Both the position numbers and the translations under genes were made by a program. The notes under the pieces were generated by a model. The model was not told the DNA's origin and searched no databases. It saw only the letters and a list, made by a program, of their open reading frames with translations. 55,927 nt of DNA, taken from positions 1 through 55,927 of the forward strand of contig JANYJY010000040.1 in assembly GCA_025358295.1 (NCBI GenBank), read 5' to 3'. This stretch comes from Gammaproteobacteria bacterium. Lineage in GTDB: Bacteria > Pseudomonadota > Gammaproteobacteria > Steroidobacterales > Steroidobacteraceae. This document shows positions 30,916 to 39,207 of this stretch, piece by piece; within the stretch, counting starts at the first letter, position 1; the number at the start of each line of letters is the position of its first letter.

Positions 30916-31310
30916 CGCCGCGTGCGCCCGCGTCCGAGTAAATCACTCGAATTCGGCAGCGCTCCGCCGGCGCCGTCCGGAATGACCAGGGATGACGCCT
31001 GCTCGCGGCGCATTTCTTGCAGTTCTTGCATGGTCTGATGGACCGCCTGTTCCGCGGCAGCGCCGAACTTCTCGATTGCAACATCGAGCGACGGAGCCTC
31101 GAGCTCGAAGCTGATCGGGAGGGCGCCCATGGGCGTCATGACCTGCGCCTGTCCGACATAAATCACCGCTCGCGCGGAATCCACCGATCCATCCGCGGCC
31201 GTGGGTGTCAAGCGACGGATGGTGCCGACTTTGCGATCGGTGAATGTCTCCTCGCGATAAATCTGTGTCGCATCCATGTTTGCCTGACGGCCATCGTTAG
31301 TCGAACTCAT
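30912..31310 (-). CDS. Conserved hypothetical cytosolic protein
   Basis: A 132-aa protein from ATG 31310; ATG 31277 is a shorter option. It has a beta-rich middle (KVGTIRRLTP, ARAVIYVGQAQVMTPMGALPISFELEA), then a helix (LDVAIEKFGAAAEQAVHQTM) and an Arg-rich tail. It has no signal peptide, membrane segment or known catalytic motif. Its stop overlaps the uup stop by 4 bp, and it is divergent from mprF with a 51-bp gap. Function unknown. Confidence 0.65.
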   Translation of the reverse strand: MSSTNDGRQANMDATQIYREETFTDRKVGTIRRLTPTAADGSVDSARAVIYVGQAQVMTPMGALPISFELEAPSLDVAIEKFGAAAEQAVHQTMQELQEMRREQASSLVIPDGAGGALPNSSDLLGRGRTRR

Positions 31311-31361
31311 AGGTGGGCTACCCCTGGGTAAACGGTTCCAATAAACATCAACCCTAGCAGT

Positions 31362-33962
31362 TTGCAGCGCCGCCTGGGAGGCCCTGCTACGATAGCGAGC
31401 TTGGCACACCCGGTCACAGCTCCCAAGGTCCCCGCGTGGACCACCCTGTTAGGCGTCGCCCTGTTTGGGCTGGCATTGTTTTGGCTGCACCACCTGCTCA
31501 GCCAATACCGCTGGCAGGACATTCTCGCGCACGTTAAGGCCATTTCCACGGGGAAACTGGCGAAAGCGGGCCTGTTCTCCGTCGCCGGCTACTTCTGTCT
31601 GACCCTGTACGACGCGCTGGCCGTGCGCTTTGCCGGGGCGCGGGTGCCGTATCCCCGGATTGCCCTGATATCGTTCATGGGCTACGCCATCGGCCACAAC
31701 GTGGGCCTGAACACCTTGAGCGGCGGGGCGATTCGCTATCGAGCCTATTCCGCACTGGGTCTCGGCGCAAAGCAAATCGCCACCATCATCGGGTTCGGTA
31801 CGGTTACGTTTCTGCTCGGCGCGGGATTTCTTCTGGGGCTGTCCCTGCTGACCCAAGGGGGGATGTCGGGGTCGGTACTGCATGTGCACTCCTCGCTGGC
31901 CATGCTGGCGGGCGGGATACTGCTCGCGTGCGTTGCGGCGTATCTGTGGTTGGTGTGCACGCGGCACGAGCCGCTGCGATATCGCAGTATCGTGATTCCG
32001 GTGCCTAAGCCGCGCATTGCCATTGCCCAAATTGCCGTGGCATGCGCGGATCTATTGTGCGCGGCCAGCGTCTTGTACGTGTTGTTACCGCCGCAGGCGC
32101 TCATCGGCTTCGCGGCTTTCGCCGGCGTCTATCTGGTTGCAATCGCCGCCGGCGTCATCAGCAATGTCCCCGGCGGCATCGGCGTGTTCGAGGCTGTTTT
32201 GCTGCTGTTGCTGCCGTCGGTGCCTCAAGATCGGCTGCTGGGCGCTTTGGTCGCCTATCGCGCCATTTATTATTTTGCTCCCTTCGCCCTCGCTCTCGCC
32301 TTATTGGGCGCGCATGAGTTATGGGTGCATCGCGGACCCGCGGTGCGTTTGATGCGGCTGGGGCGAAGTTTTTTGATTGCCGTCACGCCTCAGGCGATCG
32401 CAATTGCGGTGTTCGTAATGGGAGCCGTGCTGTTGTTCTCGGGCGCAACCCCGGGCCTCGGCAAGCGCCTGGACCTGTTGCGCGATTTCGTGCCGCTGCC
32501 CATTCTCGAGCTATCGCATCTGCTCGGCAGCGCCGTGGGAGTAGGGCTGCTCGTGATTGCCCACGGGCTGTACCGGCGGCTCGACGCGGCGTGGTGGCTG
32601 ACAACGTGGTTGCTGTGCGCCGGGATACTTCTGTCGCTGCTCAAAGGTTTCGACTACGAAGAAGCCTCGGTACTGGGAATCGTCGTTGTCGTGCTGGTTC
32701 TGGCTCGCGGGCGCTTTCAGCGGCGCGCGTCGCTGATCGAACAACATTACTCCGGACCCTGGATCATCGCGCTGGCCTTGGTGCTTTTCACCGTGGCGTG
32801 GCTGGTGATATTCGCGTACCGCCACGTTCCGTACGACAGTCAATTGTGGTGGCAATTCGCGTTCCATGCGTCGGCGCCGCGCAGCCTGCGCGCCTCGCTG
32901 TTCGCCGCCGTGCTGGCCGCCGCCTACGGCTTGTGGCGGCTGCTGCGCCCGGCGAAGCCGGTGGCCACTGCACCAAGCGAAGCCGACCTGCAGCGTGTCA
33001 CGGAGTTGATTGCCGAAGTCGACGATACGACGGCCAACCTGGCATTGCTTGGCGACAAGAACTTGCTGTTCAACGCCGAACGCACGGCGTTCATCATGTA
33101 TCAGGCCTCCGGCCACAGCTGGGTGGCCATGGGCGATCCGGTCGGCCCGCCTGCGGTTTGTGAGGCGTTGGCGTGGGAGTTTCTGGAGAACTGCGATGTG
33201 ATGGCGGTGTCGCCGGTGTTCTATCAAGTGAAGCCGCAGAATCTGCCCCTGTACATCGATCTCGGATTGAATCTCAGCAAGCTCGGCGAAGAAGCCCGCG
33301 TCCCGCTGGAGGCGTTTTCATTGGAGGGTCCGGCGCGTGCGGACCTGCGCCAGACGCACCGGCGCGCAAACCGGGACGGCGCAATATTCGAGGTCGTGCC
33401 GCGCGCGGAAGTCGGCGCGATTCTGCCGCAGTTGCGCGCGGTGTCCGACGCCTGGCTCGCAGAAAAGAATACTGCCGAGAAGCGTTTTTCGCTGGGCTTT
33501 TTCGATGAGAAATACTTGGTGAACTTCGATTGCGGAGTGGTGCGACGCGGCGGTGCCATTGTTGCCTTCGCCAATCTATGGCGCGGCGGTGGGCACGAAC
33601 TATCGGTGGATCTGATGCGCTACGGCGGCGACGCCCCGAAGGGCGTGATCGACTACTTGTTGATCGAGTGCATGCTGTGGGGGAAGTCGCAAGGCTATCA
33701 CTGGTTCAATTTGGGGATGGCACCCCTGTCGGGCCTCGAGGAGCACGCGCTCGCACCGACCTGGCACAAGCTCGGCCGCATGGTGCAGCGCTATGGCGAG
33801 AATTTCTATCCCTTCGAGGGGCTGCGAAAATACAAGGAGAAATTCCTGCCGGAGTGGCGCCCGCGATATCTCGCGGCGCCGGATGGCCTGGCTATTGCGG
33901 GCGCATTGCTCGACGTGACCGCAATCATCTCCGGCGGCGTCGGCAAGGTGTTGAGAAAGTAA
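31362..33962 (+). CDS. mprF: Lysylphosphatidylglycerol synthase/flippase MprF (LpiA-type)
   Basis: An 866-aa membrane protein. The N-terminal ~540 residues hold about 13-14 hydrophobic helices with the flippase features NVGLNTLSGGAIRYR and VISNVPGGIGVFEAV. The C-terminal DUF2156/GNAT-like synthase (about 545-850) has NLALLGDKNLLFN, WVAMGDPVG, RQTHRRANRDG and FNLGMAPLSG. It adds lysine from lysyl-tRNA to phosphatidylglycerol and flips it, lowering surface negative charge. The start is a TTG without strong ribosome binding site, so the first ~20 residues are uncertain. acvB follows after 16 bp. Confidence 0.93.
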   Translation: MQRRLGGPATIASLAHPVTAPKVPAWTTLLGVALFGLALFWLHHLLSQYRWQDILAHVKAISTGKLAKAGLFSVAGYFCLTLYDALAVRFAGARVPYPRIALISFMGYAIGHNVGLNTLSGGAIRYRAYSALGLGAKQIATIIGFGTVTFLLGAGFLLGLSLLTQGGMSGSVLHVHSSLAMLAGGILLACVAAYLWLVCTRHEPLRYRSIVIPVPKPRIAIAQIAVACADLLCAASVLYVLLPPQALIGFAAFAGVYLVAIAAGVISNVPGGIGVFEAVLLLLLPSVPQDRLLGALVAYRAIYYFAPFALALALLGAHELWVHRGPAVRLMRLGRSFLIAVTPQAIAIAVFVMGAVLLFSGATPGLGKRLDLLRDFVPLPILELSHLLGSAVGVGLLVIAHGLYRRLDAAWWLTTWLLCAGILLSLLKGFDYEEASVLGIVVVVLVLARGRFQRRASLIEQHYSGPWIIALALVLFTVAWLVIFAYRHVPYDSQLWWQFAFHASAPRSLRASLFAAVLAAAYGLWRLLRPAKPVATAPSEADLQRVTELIAEVDDTTANLALLGDKNLLFNAERTAFIMYQASGHSWVAMGDPVGPPAVCEALAWEFLENCDVMAVSPVFYQVKPQNLPLYIDLGLNLSKLGEEARVPLEAFSLEGPARADLRQTHRRANRDGAIFEVVPRAEVGAILPQLRAVSDAWLAEKNTAEKRFSLGFFDEKYLVNFDCGVVRRGGAIVAFANLWRGGGHELSVDLMRYGGDAPKGVIDYLLIECMLWGKSQGYHWFNLGMAPLSGLEEHALAPTWHKLGRMVQRYGENFYPFEGLRKYKEKFLPEWRPRYLAAPDGLAIAGALLDVTAIISGGVGKVLRK

Positions 33963-33978
33963 CGAAAGGGAACCGAAG

Positions 33979-35415
33979 GTGAAAATCGCTGTGATCGTGC
34001 GCGCCGCGGAAATATTGAAGGTCGTCGGGGTTCTGATGTGCGGGTTGGGGACGGCGGTTGCAACCCCGAGTTCGCTGATTGGTTACGGGCGATTCGGCGA
34101 GGTGAGCGTCTATCGGGGCAGCGCCGCTCCTCGCGATATGGTGCTGTTCGTGTCGGGTGATGGAGGTTGGAACCTCGGAGTGACATCCATGGCCCAGCGC
34201 CTCGCCGACAACGGCGCGATCGTGGCCGGCATCGATATTCGCCACTACCTGGCGCAGCTGGAGAAGTCCGGCGACAAGTGCGTATCGCCGGCCGCGGATA
34301 TGGAGAATTTGAGCCGCTATCTGCAGTCCAAGCTGGGCATCGATCACTATTTACAGCCGACGCTGGTGGGTTATTCGTCCGGTGCGACGTTGGTGTATGC
34401 GACTCTCGCCGAAGCACCGGATGGGCTATTCAAGGGCGCTCTTTCGATCGGCTTCTGTCCGGATCTGGACCTCAAGAAGCCCGTGTGCCCAGGCTCGGGA
34501 ATCGGGGCGACACCGCGGCGAGATTCCAAGGGCGCCTTGAAAGGGGTCAATTTCCTGCCCGCGCAGCAGCTGTCGGGAAAATGGATTTCGCTGCAAGGGG
34601 AACTGGATCAAGTGTGCCCGGCTGCCGCGACACAGAAATTCATCGCGACCGTTCCGGGCGGCAGCGTCATCATGCTGCCGAAGGTCGGCCACGGATATTC
34701 CGTGGAGAAAAACTGGGTGCCGCAATACGAGGCCGCCTATGAACGCATAACCGCCACGCCTAGCGCAGGAACGGCCCCGGCATTGCCTGCGCCGGTGGCC
34801 GATTTGCCGCTCACCGTCGTGCCTGCCGCGCCCGGAAATTCCAGTCCCTGGTTCGGGGTCTTTCTGTCGGGCGACGGTGGTTGGGTGGGGCTCGACCGCG
34901 GCGTGTCAGATGAATTGGCCAAACACAATATTCCCATCGTCGGCTGGGATTCCTTGAAATATTTTTGGTCGCCGCGCACGCCTCAGGGGGCTGCGCAAGA
35001 TCTCGATCGGGTGGTGCGCCACTATTCGCAAGTGTGGGGCAAGACCCACGTCCTATTGATCGGCTATTCCCAGGGCGCTGACACCATGCCGTTCATGGTC
35101 AACCGCCTTCCTGCGCAAACGCGGGACATGGTGGGGTTGACCACTCTGCTCGGCATCAGCGACAAAGCGCTGTTCGAATTTCACGTGGCGAACTGGCTGG
35201 GGAATCCGACCGGCGGCATCGAAACGGCGCCGGAGCTGCAACGCTGGAGCGGCGCGCCGTACCTGTGTTTGTACGGCGAGGCTGACGGCGATTCGACTTG
35301 TGCGCAGATGCAGGGAAAGGACGGCGTCGTGGTCAAGATGCCCGGCGGACATCATTTCGGCGGTGGGTACGCAAGCATCGCCGGCGAAATATTGCGGCGC
35401 TTGCCCCCGCTCTAG
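33979..35415 (+). CDS. acvB: AcvB/VirJ-family periplasmic lysyl-PG hydrolase
   Basis: A 478-aa protein with a signal peptide and two VirJ-like alpha/beta-hydrolase halves. The first has FVSGDGGWN and GYSSGATL, the second FLSGDGGWV and GYSQGADTMPF. In Agrobacterium and Rhizobium tropici AcvB is encoded next to LpiA (an MprF homologue) and cleaves lysyl-phosphatidylglycerol in the periplasm, counteracting the synthase. The same gene pair here supports that role. The start is GTG with AAGGGAA 9 nt upstream. Confidence 0.88.
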   Translation: MKIAVIVRAAEILKVVGVLMCGLGTAVATPSSLIGYGRFGEVSVYRGSAAPRDMVLFVSGDGGWNLGVTSMAQRLADNGAIVAGIDIRHYLAQLEKSGDKCVSPAADMENLSRYLQSKLGIDHYLQPTLVGYSSGATLVYATLAEAPDGLFKGALSIGFCPDLDLKKPVCPGSGIGATPRRDSKGALKGVNFLPAQQLSGKWISLQGELDQVCPAAATQKFIATVPGGSVIMLPKVGHGYSVEKNWVPQYEAAYERITATPSAGTAPALPAPVADLPLTVVPAAPGNSSPWFGVFLSGDGGWVGLDRGVSDELAKHNIPIVGWDSLKYFWSPRTPQGAAQDLDRVVRHYSQVWGKTHVLLIGYSQGADTMPFMVNRLPAQTRDMVGLTTLLGISDKALFEFHVANWLGNPTGGIETAPELQRWSGAPYLCLYGEADGDSTCAQMQGKDGVVVKMPGGHHFGGGYASIAGEILRRLPPL

Positions 35416-35428
35416 CGCGCCACGCCCT

Positions 35429-36259
35429 CTAGGCGCTCGCGGCGTTCGCGTTTACGAACTCCGCTTCGATTTTCTGAGCGACATCGCGCATCTTCGGCAG
35501 GAATTGATCCACGGCCGTGCGCAATGGGAGCGCGGTCGCGGCATAGCGGACGGTGACCGTGCCCAAAATTCTGCCCTTCCCACGCACCGGCACCGCCAGA
35601 CTGGTTTCTCCCGATACGCGCCTGGCGCGATGCGCCATGCCGAATCCCTGGGCGCGGGTTTCATTGAGCAGTCGGTCGACGTCGAGGGGGCTGCGCGCCA
35701 GGCGGTCCTCGGGCAGAGAAGAACGAGACAGCAGCTCAAGCAAGGCATCGCGCTGCGGACTCGAACAGAACGCCAGATACGCACGTCCGGCCGCCGAACC
35801 CAGCATGGGGACGTGAACGCCGATGTTGTAGTGTTCAAGGGCAAGAGGGCTTTGATGATCCGTGGTCTCGCGAATCGTCATGGTCGCGCCGGAGGGTGTG
35901 GCGACGGCGACGGGCCATACGATTTGCGCGCCGAGTGCGTTCAGATGCGGTTTGGCGATATGGGCAACCATGGCCTCATCGTTAAAGCCGTCCGCCAGAG
36001 CGCGCACCATGATAGTCGGTCGATAGCAGTCATCATGCTCATCCCGGTCGACATAGCCCGCAAGGCGCAGGGTTTCCAAAATACGGTAGGTGGTTGTGCG
36101 CGGCAGGCGAGCTTCGCTGGCCAGCGTATTGATCGCAGCCCTTTCGAGGCGATTCAAAGTCGTCAGCACGTCCAGCCCGCGATTCAGGGAGCGAATCGGA
36201 CGGGTGGACCCATGATCACCGTTGAGAGGTTCTGGTGAGGGAGCGACTTTCGCGTGCAT
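35429..36259 (-). CDS. IclR-family transcriptional regulator
   Basis: A 276-aa regulator. The N-terminal winged helix (about 22-80) has RSLNRGLDVLTTLN and ARLPRTTTYRILETLRLAGYV. The C-terminal effector domain (about 95-270) has MLGSAAGRAYLAF and SLAVPVRGKGRILGTVTV. It is close to the MhpR type that governs aromatic degradation, but no such genes adjoin it. The gene has a good AAGGA ribosome binding site. It is divergent from the ferredoxin reductase gene; the 243-bp gap is its likely operator region. Confidence 0.9.
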   Translation of the reverse strand: MHAKVAPSPEPLNGDHGSTRPIRSLNRGLDVLTTLNRLERAAINTLASEARLPRTTTYRILETLRLAGYVDRDEHDDCYRPTIMVRALADGFNDEAMVAHIAKPHLNALGAQIVWPVAVATPSGATMTIRETTDHQSPLALEHYNIGVHVPMLGSAAGRAYLAFCSSPQRDALLELLSRSSLPEDRLARSPLDVDRLLNETRAQGFGMAHRARRVSGETSLAVPVRGKGRILGTVTVRYAATALPLRTAVDQFLPKMRDVAQKIEAEFVNANAASA

Positions 36260-36297
36260 GATCGTCTTCCTTGAATAATTTTCTCAGATAAAACAGG

Positions 36298-36361
36298 TAT
36301 GTACGTTCCCTGGGGCGCTATCGCTGCAGGGGCGCAAGCCCGCAAACCCCTCTTGTACATA
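36298..36361. promoter_or_regulatory. Inverted TATGTAC/GTACATA pair upstream of IclR gene
   Basis: TATGTAC at 36298-36304 and its inverse GTACATA at 36355-36361 lie 57 bp apart in the divergent gap between the IclR gene and the reductase gene. Possible regulator half-sites, but the arms are short and could be chance. Confidence 0.25.
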
Positions 36362-36502
36362 GGTACCCTGAGTTCGGCATCTGGTTGCCTGGGAGTGGGG
36401 TGAACCCGTGCCTCCCCCGGCGAAACCAAACAAGTGTGGCTATAGGCATTCGGCTACAATTTGCGGTTGATTTAGACGGAAATTGAAGGAATTAGGCTTA
36501 CC

Positions 36503-37588
36503 ATGTCGGAAAATCTCGCTGCGGCGCAGGCCGCCCCCACGACTGTCGATACGGTCATCATCGGCGCAGGTCCCGTCGGACTGTTTCAGATCTTCGAACT
36601 CGGCCTTCTCGGCATCAAGGCGCACATCGTCGATTCCCTGCCGCAGGCCGGTGGCCAATGTACCGAGCTATATCCGGACAAGCCGATTTACGACATTCCG
36701 GCATTGCCCATATGCGGGGCACAGGAATTGATCGACCGGCTCATGGAGCAGGCGAAGCCGTTTCACGCGGTCTTTCATCTGGGGCAGGAGGTCAGCGAAC
36801 TGCGGGCGTTGGAGGGCGGCAAGTTCCATGTCGCGACCTCCACCGGTACTCGCTTCATTGCCGGCGCCGTGGTGATTGCCGCGGGCGTCGGTTCCTTCCA
36901 GCCGCGTCGCTTGGCGCTGCCCGGGGTGGAGGATTTCGAGGGCAAGAGTGTCCACTACCGCGTGAAATCGGCGGCCGATTTTCACGGGCGCGACATCATC
37001 ATTTGCGGCGGCGGAGATTCCGCTCTCGACTGGACCGTGGCCCTGTGCGAAAAAGCGCGCTCCCTGACGCTGCTGCATCGGCGCGCGGATTTTCGCGCGG
37101 CGCCGGCCACCGTCGCACGCATGCGGGAACTGGTGAGCGCCGGCAAGATGCAGGTGCTCGAGGGCACCGTGGCGGGATTGCGCAAGGACAATGGCAAGCT
37201 GGCCGGACTCGATGTGAAAACCGCCGACGGTCGGGACCTGCCGGTGTCCGCGGAACAGGTGCTGGCTTTTTATGGCCTGCATCCGAAGCTCGGGCCCATT
37301 GCCGACTGGGGCATGGAACTGGAAAGGCGGGCACTCAAGGTGGACACCGAAAAATTCCAGACCAGCGTGCCCGGCATCTTTGCCATCGGCGACATCAATA
37401 CCTATCCCGGCAAGAAAAAACTCATATTGAGCGGCTTTCACGAAGCCGCGCTCGCCGCGTTCGCCATTCAGCATCATCTGTTTCCCGAGAAGCGGCAATT
37501 TCTACAATACACCACGACCAGCCCCATCATGCAGAAGCGCCTGGGGGTCTCGGCAGCGGAGACCGATTCGATGTCAGGCGGGATATGA
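36503..37588 (+). CDS. Ferredoxin-NADP reductase, thioredoxin-reductase-like type
   Basis: A 361-aa flavoprotein with FAD motif VIIGAGPVGLFQIFELG at 18-34, PQAGGQCTELYPDKPIYDIP, the NADPH motif ICGGGDSALDW and the late FAD motif VPGIFAIGDINTYPGKKKLI. It lacks the CxxC of thioredoxin reductase, which defines this FNR2 class. It transfers electrons between NADPH and ferredoxin or flavodoxin. Ribosome binding site GAAGGA lies upstream. The stop overlaps the tesB start in ATGA. Confidence 0.92.
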   Translation: MSENLAAAQAAPTTVDTVIIGAGPVGLFQIFELGLLGIKAHIVDSLPQAGGQCTELYPDKPIYDIPALPICGAQELIDRLMEQAKPFHAVFHLGQEVSELRALEGGKFHVATSTGTRFIAGAVVIAAGVGSFQPRRLALPGVEDFEGKSVHYRVKSAADFHGRDIIICGGGDSALDWTVALCEKARSLTLLHRRADFRAAPATVARMRELVSAGKMQVLEGTVAGLRKDNGKLAGLDVKTADGRDLPVSAEQVLAFYGLHPKLGPIADWGMELERRALKVDTEKFQTSVPGIFAIGDINTYPGKKKLILSGFHEAALAAFAIQHHLFPEKRQFLQYTTTSPIMQKRLGVSAAETDSMSGGI

Positions 37589-38442
37589 ATCAGCTGCTCG
37601 GCGACCTGATCAAGGTGATGACGCTCGAGCGGCTCGAGATGAACTTGTTCCGCGGCGAAAGCCGGGACATCGGCAGTCCCCAGGTGTTCGGCGGGCAAGT
37701 GCTGGGTCAAGCGCTGGTGGCGGCGACGGCAACCGCGGAGGGCCGCGTCGCGCATTCTCTGCACGCGTATTTCCTGCGTCGGGGGGACTTCAATTCGCCG
37801 ATCGTTTACGAGGTCGATCGGGCGCTCGACGGCAAGCATTTCTCCTCGCGACGAGTCGTCGCCATTCAACATGGCCGGCAAATCTTCAACATGTCGGCCT
37901 CGTTTCAATCGCCCGAGACCGGGCTCGACCATCAGATCCCGATGCCGGATGTGCCCCTTCCCGAGACATTGCCCGACTTGGAATCCTACTATCGCGGCAT
38001 GGCGGATCAGTTGCCGCCGGCGGCGCGCCGCATGCTGGAGCTAAAGCGCCCATTCGAGTTTCGACCGGTGCGCCCGCCCGATTTCCTGCGCGGCGACAAA
38101 TCCGCGCCGCTCAATCACGTATGGTTTCGCGCCGTGGAGAAGCTGGACGTCGATGAAGCCCTGCATCGCTGCTTGCTGGCGTACGTGTCGGATTTCCACC
38201 TGCTCGACACCGCCCTTAAGCCGCATGCGGTCTCCATCCTGTCACCGCAACTGGTGATCGCCAGCATCGATCATGCGATGTGGTTTCACCGCAGCGTGCG
38301 CGTGGACGATTGGCTGCTCTATGCTGTCGACAGCCCCAGCGCTTCGGGCGCGCGCGGGTTCACGCGCGGCAGTGTGTTCGCGCGCGACGGGCGCTTGGTC
38401 GCCAGTGCCGCGCAGGAAGGTTTGATACGCATCACGGCGTAA
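37585..38442 (+). CDS. tesB: Acyl-CoA thioesterase II
   Basis: A 285-aa double-hotdog thioesterase. N-terminal features are NLFRGESRDIGSPQVFGGQV and HSLHAYFLRRGD. The C-terminal hotdog has the catalytic Asp in ASIDHAMWFH and the Gln in SAAQEGLIR, as in E. coli TesB. It hydrolyses medium and long acyl-CoAs in the cytosol. The same frame is open upstream inside the reductase gene, but the start is the ATG in the 4-bp ATGA overlap at 37585. Confidence 0.93.
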   Translation: MNQLLGDLIKVMTLERLEMNLFRGESRDIGSPQVFGGQVLGQALVAATATAEGRVAHSLHAYFLRRGDFNSPIVYEVDRALDGKHFSSRRVVAIQHGRQIFNMSASFQSPETGLDHQIPMPDVPLPETLPDLESYYRGMADQLPPAARRMLELKRPFEFRPVRPPDFLRGDKSAPLNHVWFRAVEKLDVDEALHRCLLAYVSDFHLLDTALKPHAVSILSPQLVIASIDHAMWFHRSVRVDDWLLYAVDSPSASGARGFTRGSVFARDGRLVASAAQEGLIRITA

Positions 38443-38458
38443 TGCCGGGAGGTCTCGC

Positions 38459-38632
38459 ATGCTGAAGACAATTCTGATCATTGCGGTTGCGGTGGGCGCG
38501 ATACTCGGCGGGCTGCTGACGCTTCGCAACAGCGGTCGAGCCGGCGTGCCCGACAAGGACGTCCTGGAGCGTGCGGCTAAACGCGCGCGCGAGCAGGCTG
38601 CCGCCGAGCAGCGGGACGACGGCGGGACCTAA
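38459..38632 (+). CDS. 57-aa small membrane protein
   Basis: ATG 38459 has GGGAGG 7 nt upstream. The protein starts MLKTILIIAVAVGAILGGLL, one membrane helix, followed by a charged helical tail (KDVLERAAKRAREQAAAEQR). No family is recognised. It follows tesB by 16 bp. Its stop overlaps the stop of the convergent GNAT gene by exactly 4 bp, the same arrangement as other convergent pairs here, which supports it being a gene. Confidence 0.65.
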   Translation: MLKTILIIAVAVGAILGGLLTLRNSGRAGVPDKDVLERAAKRAREQAAAEQRDDGGT

Positions 38633-39207
38633 GGCGTGGCCTCAGGGGCGTAATCCACCCGCGACGCTTCCCATACTTCGCGCGGCAGCACGAACAGGTG
38701 ACAATCCCACCATCTGTTCTTGGCGCGGCGATGCTTGCGAAACACGGCTTCCCAGCGCATGCCGATTTTCTCCAGCACGCGGATGGAAGCGCCGTTGTTG
38801 ACATCCACCGTTGAGATAACTCGATCGGCGCGCAGGTCGAAGAAGGCCGCGTCGACGAGCGCCAATGCGATCTCGGTGGCAAGCCCCTTGCCCCACACAT
38901 CGATGCCGAGCATATATCCCAAATCGACGACATTGCGTTCAATGTACGACAGGTCGCATGCACCGACCACGCGCCCTGATTCGTTTTCCTCGACGGCAAG
39001 TTCGAATCGGGTTCGCGGGCGCTCGCGCTGCGAGGCCAGCAGCCCCTCGAGATATTCGGCCGTGCTGTCCTCGTCGCGGGGACCGAAAAATAAATAGCGC
39101 GTGACGCGCGGATCGGACGAATAGGCATACACGGCGCGCAGGTCGGATTGGACGAACTCGCGTAGACTCAGGCGAGCCGTGCGAATGGGAAGGATCAGCG
39201 TTCGCAC
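38629..39207 (-). CDS. GNAT acetyltransferase, RimJ/RimL type
   Basis: A 192-aa protein from a GTG at 39207, overlapping the end of the upstream dehydrogenase gene by 13 bp. It has LPIRTARLSLREF at the start, VVGACDLSYIERN, the acetyl-CoA motif DVWGKGLATEIALALVDAAF, and VNNGASIRVLEKIGMRWEAVFR, all typical of the RimJ/RimL N-acetyltransferase branch. The target may be a protein N-terminus or a small amine; it is not readable. A longer open frame upstream is a shadow of the dehydrogenase gene. Confidence 0.85.
   Translation of the reverse strand: MRTLILPIRTARLSLREFVQSDLRAVYAYSSDPRVTRYLFFGPRDEDSTAEYLEGLLASQRERPRTRFELAVEENESGRVVGACDLSYIERNVVDLGYMLGIDVWGKGLATEIALALVDAAFFDLRADRVISTVDVNNGASIRVLEKIGMRWEAVFRKHRRAKNRWWDCHLFVLPREVWEASRVDYAPEATP

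Noticed and set aside
36658-37584. Long + strand open frame running into tesB
   Set aside because: It is the +2 shadow of the ferredoxin reductase gene; tesB starts at the ATG at 37585.
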